A stretch of DNA of 64,000 bases from contig NZ_CP049887.1 of the NCBI RefSeq assembly GCF_011304195.1, forward strand, positions 2,418,001 to 2,482,000, in the 5' to 3' direction. The notes under the pieces were generated by a model, which made no database searches, was not told where the DNA came from, and saw nothing but the letters and a program-made list of their open reading frames with translations. Shown here one piece after another: positions 28,603 through 37,832 of the stretch. Each line of letters begins with the position of its first letter. Position 1 is the first letter of the stretch. Both the position numbers and the translations under genes were made by a program. The DNA comes from Vagococcus hydrophili. GTDB taxonomy: Bacteria > Bacillota > Bacilli > Lactobacillales > Vagococcaceae.

Positions 28603-30849
28603 ATGGGACATTGGGATGGATTTAAAGGCGACAAATGGCGTACAAGTGTGGATGTTAGAGATTTTATTCAAAAAAACTACACTGAATACAAAGGTGATGA
28701 CAGTTTCTTAGAGCCAGCTGCTGAAAGTACTGAAAAATTATGGGAAAGATTACAAGAATTATTCGAAGTACAACACGAAAAAAATGGTGTGTACGATATG
28801 GATACAAATATCCCTGCTACAATTACATCACATGAACCAGGTTATTTAATCAAAGAAGAAGAAACAATTGTTGGTTTACAAACTGACGTACCATTGAAAC
28901 AAGCATTTATGCCTTATGGTGGTATTAATATGGCAAACAACGCATTAGTATCTAATGGATACGAAATGGACGACGAAATGACAAAAATCTTCTCTGATTG
29001 GAGAAAAACTCATAACCAAGGTGTATTCGACGCTTATACTCCTGAAATGAGAGCTGCTCGTAAAAATAAAATTATTACAGGTCTTCCAGATGCTTACGGA
29101 CGTGGACGTATTATCGGTGATTACCGTCGTTTAGCTTTATACGGTATTGATTTCTTAATCGCTGAAAAGAAAAAAGATTTATCTAACGTTGGTAACAAAG
29201 TAATGATGGATGACATCATCCGCTTAAGAGAAGAAGTTTCTGAACAAATCAGAGCTTTAGCAGACATTAAAGAAATGGCTACTTATTACGGATTTGATAT
29301 TTCTGCACCAGCTAAAAATGCTCAAGAAGCGATCCAATGGACTTACTTTGGTTACTTAGCAGCTATTAAATCTCAAAATGGAGCAGCTATGTCAATCGGA
29401 CGTATCTCAGCCTTCTTAGATATTTATATCCAACGTGACTTAGACAACGGTGTAATCACTGAAAATCAAGCACAAGAAATGATTGATCATTTAATCATGA
29501 AATTACGTATGGTTAAATTTGCTCGTACGCCTGAGTACAACCAATTATTCTCTGGTTACCCAATTTGGGCTACTTTATCAATCGCTGGTATGGGTGTTGA
29601 CGGTCGTTCATTAGTAACTAAGAGTGATTTCCGTATTTTACATACTTTAATCAACATGGGACCATCTCCAGAACCAAACTTAACAGTGTTATATTCTTCT
29701 CATTTACCAGAAGGATTCAGAACATTTGCTTCTCATATTGCAAAAGAAAGTTCTTCAATCCAATTTGAAAATGATGATTTATTAAGAGCTAACTGGGGAT
29801 CAGATGATTGTGCGATTGCTTGTTGTGTGTCTGCAACAGTTATGGGTCACGATATGCAATTCTTCGGCGCACGTGCTAACTTAGCTAAAGCAGTTCTTTA
29901 TGCTATCAATGGTGGTGTGGACGAAAAAACTAAAGCACAAGTTGGACCTAAATTCCGCCCAATGACAGGTGACACTTTAGATTACAACGAATTTGTAGAA
30001 CGTTACAAAGACATCATGGATTGGTTAGCAGAATTATATGTTAATACATTAAACGTGATTCACTTCATGCATGATAAATACGCTTATGAAGCACCACAAT
30101 TAGCCTTCATGGAAACTGAATTAAAACGTACTTTCGCTACAGGTATTGCTGGTATTTCTCATGCAACAGATAGCATGATGGCAATCAAACATGGTAACGT
30201 TAAAGTTATCCGCGACGAAGATGGTTTAGCAGTTGATTACGTTCCAGCAAACGAATTCCCAACTTACGGAAATGACAATGCTGAAGCAGATGCATGTGCT
30301 AACTGGATTTTAGAATACTTCATGACACAAATTAAACGTCAACATACTTACCGTAACTCAACACCAACAACGTCACTTTTAACAATTACTTCAAACGTTG
30401 TTTATGGTAAAGCTACAGGTAATACACCTGACGGACGTCGTGCAGGTAAACCACTTGCTCCAGGAGCTAACCCAAGTTACCAAGATGGTAAATTCTTAGG
30501 TGAGAAAAATGGTTTATTAGCATCATTAAATTCAACAGCTAAATTAGAATATACTAACGCTCAAGATGGTATTTCAAATACTCAAACAATCAATCCTAAT
30601 GGTTTAGGTAAAGATGACGCAACTCGCGTTAACAACTTACGTAACGTTATGGATGGCTACTTTGACAATGGTGGTTACCACTTAAACGTTAACGTCTTTA
30701 CAACAGATTTATTATTAGATGCTCAAGCGCATCCAGAAAAATATCCAAACTTAACAATTCGTGTATCTGGTTATGCCGTTAAATTCCGCGACCTTTCACC
30801 AGAACAACAAGCAGACGTTATTTCAAGAACTGCTCACGACAGAATGTAA
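28603..30849 (+). CDS. pflB: Pyruvate formate-lyase (formate C-acetyltransferase)
   Basis: A 748-residue glycyl-radical enzyme converting pyruvate and CoA to acetyl-CoA and formate in anaerobic mixed-acid fermentation. The active-site Cys pair is in [15 protein letters not shown], and the C-terminal radical Gly is in RVSGYAVKF. An in-frame upstream ATG at 28522 lies inside the promoter and is rejected. ATG 28603 has AAGGAGG (28587-28593) 9 nt upstream and gives the family N-terminus ([11 protein letters not shown]). A hairpin terminator separates it from its activase pflA. Codon usage is very uniform, as in highly expressed genes. Confidence 0.98.
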   Translation: MGHWDGFKGDKWRTSVDVRDFIQKNYTEYKGDDSFLEPAAESTEKLWERLQELFEVQHEKNGVYDMDTNIPATITSHEPGYLIKEEETIVGLQTDVPLKQAFMPYGGINMANNALVSNGYEMDDEMTKIFSDWRKTHNQGVFDAYTPEMRAARKNKIITGLPDAYGRGRIIGDYRRLALYGIDFLIAEKKKDLSNVGNKVMMDDIIRLREEVSEQIRALADIKEMATYYGFDISAPAKNAQEAIQWTYFGYLAAIKSQNGAAMSIGRISAFLDIYIQRDLDNGVITENQAQEMIDHLIMKLRMVKFARTPEYNQLFSGYPIWATLSIAGMGVDGRSLVTKSDFRILHTLINMGPSPEPNLTVLYSSHLPEGFRTFASHIAKESSSIQFENDDLLRANWGSDDCAIACCVSATVMGHDMQFFGARANLAKAVLYAINGGVDEKTKAQVGPKFRPMTGDTLDYNEFVERYKDIMDWLAELYVNTLNVIHFMHDKYAYEAPQLAFMETELKRTFATGIAGISHATDSMMAIKHGNVKVIRDEDGLAVDYVPANEFPTYGNDNAEADACANWILEYFMTQIKRQHTYRNSTPTTSLLTITSNVVYGKATGNTPDGRRAGKPLAPGANPSYQDGKFLGEKNGLLASLNSTAKLEYTNAQDGISNTQTINPNGLGKDDATRVNNLRNVMDGYFDNGGYHLNVNVFTTDLLLDAQAHPEKYPNLTIRVSGYAVKFRDLSPEQQADVISRTAHDRM

Positions 30850-30867
30850 TTTAAAAAATAAATAATG

Positions 30868-30902
30868 AAGAGGCGGCTGAAGACTTCGGTCGCCTCTTTT
30901 AA
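30868..30902 (+). terminator. Terminator between pflB and pflA
   Basis: AAGAGGCG (30868-30875) pairs with CGCCTCTT (30891-30898). The inner stem (GCTGAAG/CTTCGGT) continues to a 3 nt loop, and TT follows. It probably limits pflA expression relative to pflB, since little activase is needed. Confidence 0.85.
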
Positions 30903-30920
30903 AATAAGGGATGGAAAGTT

Positions 30921-31682
30921 ATGACAGAAAAAGTTACTGGAAGAATTCACTCAACTGAAAATTTTGGGACTGTAGATGGACCGGGAGTTCGTTTTATCGT
31001 ATTTATGCAAGGATGTCGCATGAGATGCGAGTTTTGTCATAATCCGGACACGTGGAAAATCAATGGTGGACGTGAAGTGACAACTGATGAAATTTTAGAA
31101 GAAGCGCTGCGTTATAAGAGTTATTGGGGTGAAAAAGGTGGGATTACAATTAGTGGTGGTGAACCACTTTTACAACCTGAATTTATCACTGATTTGTTTA
31201 AAAAAGCCAAAGCTCATGGCATCCACACAACCATTGATACTTGTGGTCGACCGTTTACTTATGAGGAACCATTTATTAGTCAATTTGATGAGTTGATGAA
31301 ATACACAGATTTACTGTTATTTGATATTAAACACATTGACAATGAAGCACATAAAAAATTAACAAAAAATCCAAATGATAATATCTTAGAAATGGCAAAA
31401 CATTTATCTGATATTAACAAACCAGTTTGGATTAGACACGTCTTAGTCCCATTCAGAAGTGATTATGATGAATATTTAATTCGTTTAGACGCATTTATCA
31501 AAACGTTGAATAACGTGGATAAAGTTGAAATTTTACCTTATCACACAATGGGGCGCTACAAGTGGGAAGAGTTAGGGTTAACATATCCTTTAGAAGGAAT
31601 CGATCCACCTACTCAGGAACGCGTGAAAAATGCACAAGATATCTTGCATATCCAAGATTATACAAAATATCAAACGAGATAG
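30921..31682 (+). CDS. pflA: Pyruvate formate-lyase-activating enzyme
   Basis: A 253-residue radical SAM activase that installs the glycyl radical on PflB. The [4Fe-4S] motif is CRMRCEFCHNPDTW (C-x3-C-x2-C, about residues 31-38), followed by the SAM-binding GGEPLLQPEF. It begins 71 bp after pflB, beyond a terminator. No separate promoter is evident, so expression likely depends on read-through. A ribosome binding site GGGATGGA precedes the ATG. Confidence 0.97.
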   Translation: MTEKVTGRIHSTENFGTVDGPGVRFIVFMQGCRMRCEFCHNPDTWKINGGREVTTDEILEEALRYKSYWGEKGGITISGGEPLLQPEFITDLFKKAKAHGIHTTIDTCGRPFTYEEPFISQFDELMKYTDLLLFDIKHIDNEAHKKLTKNPNDNILEMAKHLSDINKPVWIRHVLVPFRSDYDEYLIRLDAFIKTLNNVDKVEILPYHTMGRYKWEELGLTYPLEGIDPPTQERVKNAQDILHIQDYTKYQTR

Positions 31683-31710
31683 TTGACTTTTGAAATTGAG
31701 TTGCTATAAT
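31683..31710 (+). promoter_or_regulatory. Promoter of the guanidine riboswitch operon
   Basis: TTGACT (31683-31688), 16 bp, TATAAT (31705-31710), starting right at the pflA stop codon. Transcription would begin about 31717, just before the riboswitch aptamer. Confidence 0.8.
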
Positions 31711-31722
31711 CGAATGATACAA

Positions 31723-31857
31723 ATAGCTAGAAGAACTTACTAGGGTTCCGTAATCAAATTGATTAGACTGGTCCGAGAGTAAGCCCGTAGTAATGATTGC
31801 TACGCACACGGAAGGACAAAAGCCTGGGAGAATTTACTCTTCGGGCTTTTTTGTGTG
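31723..31857 (+). ncRNA. Guanidine-I riboswitch (ykkC class) with terminator
   Basis: The conserved ykkC/guanidine-I elements occur in order: ACTAGGGTTCCG (31739-31750), CTGGTCCGAGAG (31768-31779) and ACACGGAAGGACAAAAGCC (31806-31824). The 3' part forms a terminator, AAAAGCCTG (31818-31826) with CGGGCTTTT (31842-31850), followed by a T run. The aptamer's conserved AAAAGCC is one strand of the terminator. Guanidinium binding should therefore prevent termination and turn on the two SMR genes downstream. Identification is from consensus recognition, not a covariance search. Confidence 0.92.
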
Positions 31858-31887
31858 GAACTATTATATTTAGAAGGAGAGATTAGT

Positions 31888-32226
31888 ATGAATCGTAGTT
31901 GGTTATTAATTTTAGTCGCAGCAGTATTTGAGGTGATGTGGGTTGTTGGTTTAAAACACGCATCAACTCCACTTGAATGGGGAGGAACAGTTATTGCTAT
32001 TTTTGTAAGTTTTTATTTAATGATTAAAGCAGGGGAGAAGCTACCTGTTGGAACAGTTTATGCAGTATTCGTTGGACTGGGCACAACAGGAACGATTTTA
32101 GTAGATGCTTTTGTCTTTAAACAACCAGTTGGTGCAATGACAGTTGTCTTCTTAGTAATTTTATTAATTGGTGTAATGGGACTTAAATTATCATCTGGTG
32201 GTAAAGAAGAAAGTGAGGGGAAATAA
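31888..32226 (+). CDS. SMR family guanidinium exporter, subunit 1
   Basis: A 112-residue small multidrug resistance protein with four helices. The essential Glu is in helix 1 (VAAVFEVMWVVGLKHA), W is in the same helix as in Gdx/SugE types, and the helix-3 G-T-V-Y-A-V-F-V-G-L-G-T-T-G segment is present. ATG 31888 has AAGGAGA 7 nt upstream. It is the first of two adjacent SMR genes behind a guanidine riboswitch, so it is most likely half of a heterodimeric guanidinium/proton antiporter like YkkC/YkkD. Confidence 0.9.
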   Translation: MNRSWLLILVAAVFEVMWVVGLKHASTPLEWGGTVIAIFVSFYLMIKAGEKLPVGTVYAVFVGLGTTGTILVDAFVFKQPVGAMTVVFLVILLIGVMGLKLSSGGKEESEGK

Positions 32227-32227
32227 A

Positions 32228-32542
32228 ATGGCTTGGATTAGTCTAGTTTTTGCCGGTATTTTTGAAATGCTGGGTGTGAATAGTATCAATCAGTATGTAA
32301 GTGAGAAATCAAAGAAAAATTTGATTAAGTTAATTATTATGTTTGGTATGAGTTTCTTACTCCTTTCTTATTCCATCGAAAGTTTACCAATGAGTACAGC
32401 TTACGCAGTCTGGACAGGAATTGGGGCATCAGGTGGGGCAATTCTAGGAATTATTTTCTATAAAGAACCAAAAGATCCGAAGCGTTTATTCTTTATCGGT
32501 TTAATTCTTTTCGCTGCGGTTGGTTTAAAATTAATTAGTTAA
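32228..32542 (+). CDS. SMR family guanidinium exporter, subunit 2
   Basis: A 104-residue partner SMR protein with four helices, helix-1 Glu in FAGIFEMLGVNSIN and helix-3 STAYAVWTGIGASGGAI. The two subunits differ in charged loop residues, fitting antiparallel heterodimer assembly with fixed topology. ATG 32228 begins 1 nt after the stop of the first subunit, with GAGGGGA as ribosome binding site. Confidence 0.9.
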   Translation: MAWISLVFAGIFEMLGVNSINQYVSEKSKKNLIKLIIMFGMSFLLLSYSIESLPMSTAYAVWTGIGASGGAILGIIFYKEPKDPKRLFFIGLILFAAVGLKLIS

Positions 32543-32600
32543 TATATGTCCTCCAAAGTTTACTATGGTATGATAATAGGAAAACTAGGAGGCTTTTTTT

Positions 32601-33128
32601 ATGGTAGAAAATGTTAGTTTAGTAAAACCAAGTATGGCTTTTGAAAAAGAAATTTTAGATTATAAAGATGAATTTACGGATTATATCCACGGATCAAGTT
32701 CTCTTGTTGAGTTTGAAACGATTAGCGACTGGTTGGAATACTTAAAATTATCAGAAAACAAAGAAACCATTCCGAATAAAAATTTTGTTCCCTGTAAGGA
32801 ATATATGTTAGTTAACAATGACAGTAAAAAAGTTTTAGGTCTATTAAATTTGAGACTAGAACTTAATGATTATTTAACTAAAATTGGGGGACATATCGGT
32901 TATTCGGTTGCACCTTCTGAAAGATGAAAAGGTTATGGTAGTCTGATGTTAAAAGAAGGGTTGAAGTTGGCTAAGGAACACCAAATTACTTCAGTTCTAT
33001 TGACTTGTGATGATGATAATCTTGGTTCAGCAGGAGTTATTGAAAACAATGGTGCTATCTTGGAGAATAAAGTTTATATTGAAGAAGAAAAAGTTTGGGT
33101 AAGAAGATATTGGCTTAAAAATAATTAA
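32601..33128 (+). pseudogene. GNAT family N-acetyltransferase interrupted by a nonsense codon
   Basis: One frame runs 176 codons, broken only by TGA at 32925-32927. The upstream part ends ...HIGYSVAPSER and continues after the TGA as KGYGSLMLKEGLKLA. In GNAT enzymes the acetyl-CoA loop reads R-x-x-G-x-G/A, so the TGA replaces the residue between R and K, most simply CGA to TGA. The rest of the fold, including the C-terminal NNGAILEN and the final VRRYW, is intact. AGGAGG and an extended -10 (TGGTATGAT, 32566-32574) are still present, so the loss looks recent. The acceptor substrate is unknown. Confidence 0.85.
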
Positions 33129-33182
33129 GATGGTGATTATCTAAATTTTCTTTCATAAACCTATTAAGATAATTTTTATTTA

Positions 33183-33191
33183 TGCTATAAT
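33183..33191 (+). promoter_or_regulatory. Extended -10 promoter of ppaC
   Basis: TG-C-TATAAT at 33183-33191 with a weak -35, about 35 bp before the ppaC start. Confidence 0.6.
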
Positions 33192-33227
33192 AAAGGGCAA
33201 GATATCGATATTGGAGGAATTATTATT

Positions 33228-34154
33228 ATGTCAAAAGTATTAGTTTTCGGACATCAAAACCCAGATACAGATGCGATTACATCTGCTATTTCATATGCTT
33301 ACTTACAAAAAAAATTAGGGGTAGACGCTGAAGCCGTTGCTTTAGGAACACCCAATGAAGAAACAGCTTTCGCACTTAATTATTTTAACGTTGAAGCACC
33401 TCGCGTGATTGAAACAGCTAAAAACGAAGTGGATAGCGTAATGTTAGTGGATCATAACGAAGTGCAACAAAGTGTTTCTGATATTAAAGAATTAGAAGTT
33501 TTAGCCGTTGTGGATCATCACAGAATCGCAAACTTTGAAACAGCGAACCCTTTATACTACAGAGGCGAGCCAGTTGGTTGTACGAACACAATCATCTTAA
33601 AATTATATAAAGAACATGGCATTGAAATTCCAAAAAATATTGCTGGTTTAATGCTTTCAGCGATTGTTTCTGATTCATTATTATTCAAATCACCAACATG
33701 TACAGAAGAAGACGTAAAAGCAGCGAAAGAATTAGCTGACATTGCTGACGTGGACGTGAATGTTTACGGTTTAGATATGTTAAAAGCAGGTACTAACCTG
33801 GCTGATAAAACTGCCTTACAATTGATTGATGCAGATGCTAAATCATTCCCAATGGGTGGCAAAAACTTACGTATTGGTCAAGTGAATACAGTAGATGTTA
33901 ACGATGTATTATCTCGTCAAGCAGAACTTGAAGCTGAAATGGCTAAACAAAATGAATTGAATGGTTTTGATATGTTTGTCTTAGTTGTTACAAACATTTT
34001 AGAAAGTGATTCAGTTGTTCTTGTGGTTGGAGAGCCTAAAGAAAAAGTAGAAACAGCTTTCGGTGTTAAATTAGAAAACAACACGGCAGTACTTAGTGGT
34101 GTGGTTTCACGTAAAAAACAAGTGGTACCTCCATTAACAAACGCATTTAACTAA
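33228..34154 (+). CDS. ppaC: Manganese-dependent inorganic pyrophosphatase (family II)
   Basis: A 308-residue DHH-family enzyme that hydrolyses pyrophosphate and pulls biosynthetic reactions forward. The motifs are [10 protein letters not shown] (residues 8-17), the metal Asp in MLVDHNE, the DHH motif VVDHHRI (about 86-92), and the C-terminal [10 protein letters not shown] substrate segment (about 294-303). GGAGG precedes the ATG. In other Lactobacillales ppaC lies near pflA and a DUF1803-type gene, as it does here. Confidence 0.97.
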   Translation: MSKVLVFGHQNPDTDAITSAISYAYLQKKLGVDAEAVALGTPNEETAFALNYFNVEAPRVIETAKNEVDSVMLVDHNEVQQSVSDIKELEVLAVVDHHRIANFETANPLYYRGEPVGCTNTIILKLYKEHGIEIPKNIAGLMLSAIVSDSLLFKSPTCTEEDVKAAKELADIADVDVNVYGLDMLKAGTNLADKTALQLIDADAKSFPMGGKNLRIGQVNTVDVNDVLSRQAELEAEMAKQNELNGFDMFVLVVTNILESDSVVLVVGEPKEKVETAFGVKLENNTAVLSGVVSRKKQVVPPLTNAFN

Positions 34155-34161
34155 AAAAGTG

Positions 34162-34208
34162 AAAGATCAAAACAAAAGATTTTCTGACTTTTGTTTTGAT
34201 CTTTTTTT
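34162..34208 (+). terminator. Intrinsic terminator after ppaC
   Basis: A perfect 16 bp stem AAAGATCAAAACAAAA (34162-34177) / TTTTGTTTTGATCTTT (34189-34204) plus T residues. It ends just before the ribosome binding site of the next gene. Confidence 0.95.
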
Positions 34209-34224
34209 GAAAGGAGGATTATCG

Positions 34225-35175
34225 TTGTTAATTAAATTAAACAATGAGCCTTTTGATGTTGAAAAGCATCAATTGATGATGTTGCCAATTTTTGAAGAGA
34301 TACTTGACTATTTATTGACGCATCAAAATCAAGAAGTGACATTACGGGAAATTAAAAGAAATATTTCTGAAACAACCAACATGGATCATTTGATTGATGA
34401 AATGATAAAGGATGGATTCGTTTCACGACATCATGGGCGTTATGAATACGCAGGGAATTTCATTTCAGCTGATGAACAGGGTAATTTAATTAATCAAGTG
34501 CATCGTTTTTTAGAAAATATAGAAATTAACTCATTAAAAGAAGAGTTAAATAATAAACCAGCAGAAGAACGTTATCTGTCTGTGTTGCACCAACTCTTTA
34601 AAAATGGCACATCGTCTGACTTAACGGTTTATGAAACAACTGAAAACGCCAAGAGATGGCTAAAACTCCCAACGAGGTACACAGAGGTTACTGGTAAAAA
34701 AGCAACATTCTTTTCTTTTGGAACGTACCAACCTTATTATTCAAATAACCTATCTGATTATTTTAATTATTTGAAATTAAATCACAATGATTTGCCAGAT
34801 GAATTTCTATCAATTAGAAAAAGAATTGGTGACGTTAATCCTAGTTACTTTATCAATTATTGTGAACGTAAACTGCGAAGACTGGAAAAAGGTAAAGAAG
34901 CAGCAGTCAACAAAGCTGATATTTTCATGGAAACTTTATATGAGATGGATTACTTAAAAGTTGAACAGGAAAAATATCTGTTTAATCTGACTCGGTTACC
35001 ATTGAATTTTGAGTTACCTAGTCTTGTGGGTCTGAGAGATAAACTAAAAAATAAGTTGCAAGATATTTCTTGTGATGAAAAAGAAGTTGATTTTATGATC
35101 TCTTGTCTTGTTTTAGAGTGGTTAGTCGATCAAAATTTAATTCACGACTTCAAAAAATATCACGGTGTGCTATAA
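34225..35175 (+). CDS. Uncharacterised protein, possibly DUF1803 family
   Basis: 316 residues starting at TTG 34225. The frame opens earlier, at 34159, but that part encodes the ppaC terminator, and AAAGGAGG (34210-34217) sits 7 nt before the TTG, which decides the start. The N-terminal 90 residues look like a winged-helix fold (VTLREIKRNISETTNMDHLIDEMIKDGFVSRHHGRY). The rest is helical and charged, with no catalytic motif I can name. Its position after ppaC matches DUF1803 genes in streptococci, which is a recollection of gene order, not an alignment. It probably depends on read-through of the terminator, since no promoter is visible. Confidence 0.7.
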   Translation: MLIKLNNEPFDVEKHQLMMLPIFEEILDYLLTHQNQEVTLREIKRNISETTNMDHLIDEMIKDGFVSRHHGRYEYAGNFISADEQGNLINQVHRFLENIEINSLKEELNNKPAEERYLSVLHQLFKNGTSSDLTVYETTENAKRWLKLPTRYTEVTGKKATFFSFGTYQPYYSNNLSDYFNYLKLNHNDLPDEFLSIRKRIGDVNPSYFINYCERKLRRLEKGKEAAVNKADIFMETLYEMDYLKVEQEKYLFNLTRLPLNFELPSLVGLRDKLKNKLQDISCDEKEVDFMISCLVLEWLVDQNLIHDFKKYHGVL

Positions 35176-35176
35176 T
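35168..35176 (+). promoter_or_regulatory. Extended -10 promoter of the thioredoxin-like gene
   Basis: TG-C-TATAAT at 35168-35176 overlaps the stop codon of the preceding gene. A -35-like ACTTCA lies 18 bp upstream. Confidence 0.55.
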
Positions 35177-35238
35177 GAAACATATAGTTTGGCATGGATT
35201 CATTCGTTTTATATAATGCTTGTAAGAGGAGTGAAGAG

Positions 35239-35592
35239 ATGTTTAAAAAAATAGAATCTATCGAAGAAATACGAAAGATAATCGCTTCAAATGAATTTAC
35301 TTTTGTTTATTTTACTCAACCAAATTGTAGTGTTTGTCATGGATTGAAACCGCAAGTTGAGAGTAAATTGAAAGAATTTGAACATGAGATGACGTTTATC
35401 GAGGTCGATGCAGTAGAAGTTCCTCAAGTTTCTGGTGAATTTGCAGTGATGACAGCACCGGTTATTTTATTATTTGTTGAGGGAAAAGAATATATGAGAA
35501 AAGCGCGCTTTATTCCAGTTCAAGAATTATATCATGATGTAAAGAAAATCATCGAAGGAATGACGTCTGCCAGATCAATCGAGAGGGTGTAA
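35239..35592 (+). CDS. Thioredoxin-like protein
   Basis: 117 residues with a thioredoxin fold and redox motif C-S-V-C (residues 32-35, in FTQPNCSVCHGLKP) and a cis-Pro in TAPVILLF. The non-standard dipeptide between the Cys and the lack of a signal peptide suggest a cytosolic disulfide reductase or YtpP-like protein. ATG 35239 was preferred over the in-frame ATG at 35194 because AAGAGGAGTGA lies directly upstream. It is followed after 2 nt by a membrane-anchored protein. Confidence 0.85.
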   Translation: MFKKIESIEEIRKIIASNEFTFVYFTQPNCSVCHGLKPQVESKLKEFEHEMTFIEVDAVEVPQVSGEFAVMTAPVILLFVEGKEYMRKARFIPVQELYHDVKKIIEGMTSARSIERV

Positions 35593-35594
35593 AA

Positions 35595-35951
35595 ATGAAG
35601 AAATTTATTTCAATTCTAATATTTGTGGTGATACTAGCAGGTGGAGGTTACTTTGTTTATAATGAATTTATGCGAACAAAAGCACCAGATACAGTCGCAA
35701 CAGATACAGGTAAAATCACGGTTGATGAGATTAACAAAGAAGAGATTGAAAAACTTGATAAAGAAACACAAGAGTTAGCAAAAAAATATAAATACATGGA
35801 AAACTTCACGTCATTTGATGAACTAGATGGTTTGAAACAAGAAGATGGTAGTTATAAAATTGAGAAATACCCAGATGAAAAATTATTTTTAAAAGCTGCT
35901 TCAAAACAAAAAGACGGCGGAATTGTTGGTGTCTTTGATGTAAAAGATTAG
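35595..35951 (+). CDS. Membrane-anchored extracytoplasmic protein of unknown function
   Basis: 118 residues. MKKF and a hydrophobic helix (about 4-22, ILIFVVILAGGGYFVY) form an uncleaved signal anchor, with no lipobox Cys. The rest is hydrophilic and very charged (Lys, Glu, Asp), with a helical stretch EIEKLDKETQELAKKYKYM and no Cys. It matches no family that I recognise. The stop-to-start distance from the thioredoxin-like gene is 2 nt, so the two are expressed together and may act in the same envelope redox process (inference). Confidence 0.8.
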   Translation: MKKFISILIFVVILAGGGYFVYNEFMRTKAPDTVATDTGKITVDEINKEEIEKLDKETQELAKKYKYMENFTSFDELDGLKQEDGSYKIEKYPDEKLFLKAASKQKDGGIVGVFDVKD

Positions 35952-35980
35952 AATCTAACCAAAATGTTAGGTTCTTTTTT
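35951..35980 (+). terminator. Intrinsic terminator before rluD
   Basis: GAATCTAAC (35951-35959) pairs with GTTAGGTTC (35966-35974), one G-U pair, then six T. Confidence 0.85.
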
Positions 35981-36037
35981 CTTTTTCACGTAAAACTGTG
36001 ATAGAATAGGTAGGAATTAGACTTAAGGAGCGAATAA

Positions 36038-36946
36038 ATGGAATTATTAAATTATACAATTACAGATGAAAAAGGAAGATTGGATAAAGTGTTAACAGAA
36101 GCTTTTAAGCAATTTTCAAGATCACAGATTCAAGCATGGTTAAAAAGTGAACGCGTTACCGTTAACAACGAAATCGCTAGAGCTAATTATAAAGTAAAAG
36201 TGGATGACAAAATCGTAATTGATCGACCTGAACCACAAGTGATTGAAGCAATCGCTCAAGATATTCCTTTAGATATTGTTTATGAAGATGATCAAGTGAT
36301 GGTCATTAACAAACCTCAAGGTATGGTTGTTCATCCGTCAATGGGACATCCAGATGGCACTTTGGTTAATGCGTTAATGAACCATAGTGATAAACTTTCT
36401 ACTATTAATGATGTGATTCGACCAGGTATTGTTCACCGTATTGATAAAGATACGTCCGGACTTTTAATGGTTGCTAAAAATGATGAGGCTCATCTTTATT
36501 TGGCGGATCAATTAAAAGAAAGAAAAGCTTTAAGAAAATATGTAGCCCTTGTTCACGGTGTGATTCCTCATGAAAAAGGTTCAATTAATGCACCAATTGG
36601 TCGTAGTAAAGAAAATCGTCAGAAACAAGCCGTAGTTAAAGATGGTAAACCAGCGATTACGCATTTTGAAGTCTTAGAACGTTTCGAAAAGTTCACTTTA
36701 GTGGAGTGCCAATTAGAGACGGGTAGAACCCATCAAATTCGTGTTCATATGGATTACATTGGTTTCCAAATTGCTGGAGATCCATTATATGGACCTAAGA
36801 AAAGCTTAAAAGGAAATGGTCAGTTCCTACATGCGAGAACATTAGGTTTTGAGCACCCAACAAGTCATGAATTAATGACCTTTGAGAGTGAGCTACCAGA
36901 AATTTTTGTAGAAACTTTAGAAGAATTACGCAAAAACATTGATTAA
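36038..36946 (+). CDS. rluD: RluA/RluD family 23S rRNA pseudouridine synthase
   Basis: A 302-residue pseudouridine synthase with an N-terminal S4 RNA-binding domain (about 14-70) and a catalytic domain. The catalytic Asp is in VHRIDKDTSGLLMVAK (about residue 140), followed by GRTHQIRVHM. Its location directly before the pyr operon is typical of Firmicutes (RluD/YlyB type). The modified positions cannot be read from sequence. AAGGAG precedes the ATG. The pyr promoter overlaps its stop codon. Confidence 0.92.
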   Translation: MELLNYTITDEKGRLDKVLTEAFKQFSRSQIQAWLKSERVTVNNEIARANYKVKVDDKIVIDRPEPQVIEAIAQDIPLDIVYEDDQVMVINKPQGMVVHPSMGHPDGTLVNALMNHSDKLSTINDVIRPGIVHRIDKDTSGLLMVAKNDEAHLYLADQLKERKALRKYVALVHGVIPHEKGSINAPIGRSKENRQKQAVVKDGKPAITHFEVLERFEKFTLVECQLETGRTHQIRVHMDYIGFQIAGDPLYGPKKSLKGNGQFLHARTLGFEHPTSHELMTFESELPEIFVETLEELRKNID

Positions 36947-36967
36947 TCTGTCATTTTAAGGTATTAT
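36939..36967 (+). promoter_or_regulatory. Probable pyr operon promoter
   Basis: TTGATT (36939-36944), 17 bp, TATTAT (36962-36967), overlapping the rluD stop codon. The transcript would start about 36974, so the first PyrR site lies wholly within the leader. Confidence 0.6.
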
Positions 36968-37001
36968 TACTTTAATAAATAAATAGAGATCCTTTAAGAG
37001 T

Positions 37002-37122
37002 AGTCCAGAGAGGCTAAGAAGGAATTAAGTTAACTTTAGACGGGTATGCTGTACCTTGAAGTAAGTTAATTAATTTAAGTAGACAAATTCCCTCTTATTC
37101 TTTCATGGATAAGAGTTTTTTT
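37002..37122 (+). promoter_or_regulatory. PyrR attenuator 1 (before pyrR)
   Basis: The PyrR binding loop AGTCCAGAGAGGCT (37002-37015) matches the consensus of PyrR anti-antiterminators. The downstream terminator is CTCTTATTC (37092-37100) with GGATAAGAG (37107-37115) and a T run. With UMP/UTP, PyrR binding stabilises the loop hairpin and lets the terminator form; without it, an antiterminator wins. Confidence 0.92.
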
Positions 37123-37148
37123 ATTGGATTTTTTTAGGAGGAAGCTAA

Positions 37149-37688
<540 letters not shown>

Positions 37689-37700
37689 GCTTTTTAATCA

Positions 37701-37811
37701 AGTCCAGAGAGACTAGGAAAAGCGCAAATAGATACTTTAGAGGAGTTAGTGAATTCTTTTATTGTCTGTTTCCGTACGCCTCGTTTCTAACTATAGATAC
37801 GAGGCTTTTTT
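37701..37811 (+). promoter_or_regulatory. PyrR attenuator 2 (between pyrR and pyrP)
   Basis: A second PyrR loop AGTCCAGAGAGACT (37701-37714) is followed by the terminator GCCTCGT (37778-37784) / ACGAGGC (37799-37805), with an inner stem and six T. I found no third PyrR loop between pyrP and pyrB, unlike the three-site Bacillus subtilis arrangement. Confidence 0.92.
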
Positions 37812-37832
37812 AATACAAAGGAGAAGAAAAAA

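Noticed and set aside
32925-32927. TGA in the GNAT gene as recoded (selenocysteine or readthrough) codon
   Set aside because: No SECIS-like element is evident, the position is normally a basic residue, and TGA is used as an ordinary stop elsewhere. A point mutation is simpler.
33135-33178. Terminator after the GNAT gene
   Set aside because: GATTATCT/AGATAATT can pair, but with a loop of over 20 nt and no proper T run it is not convincing.
34159-34224. Coding start at 34159 for the gene after ppaC
   Set aside because: This stretch encodes the ppaC terminator hairpin. A strong ribosome binding site points to TTG 34225.
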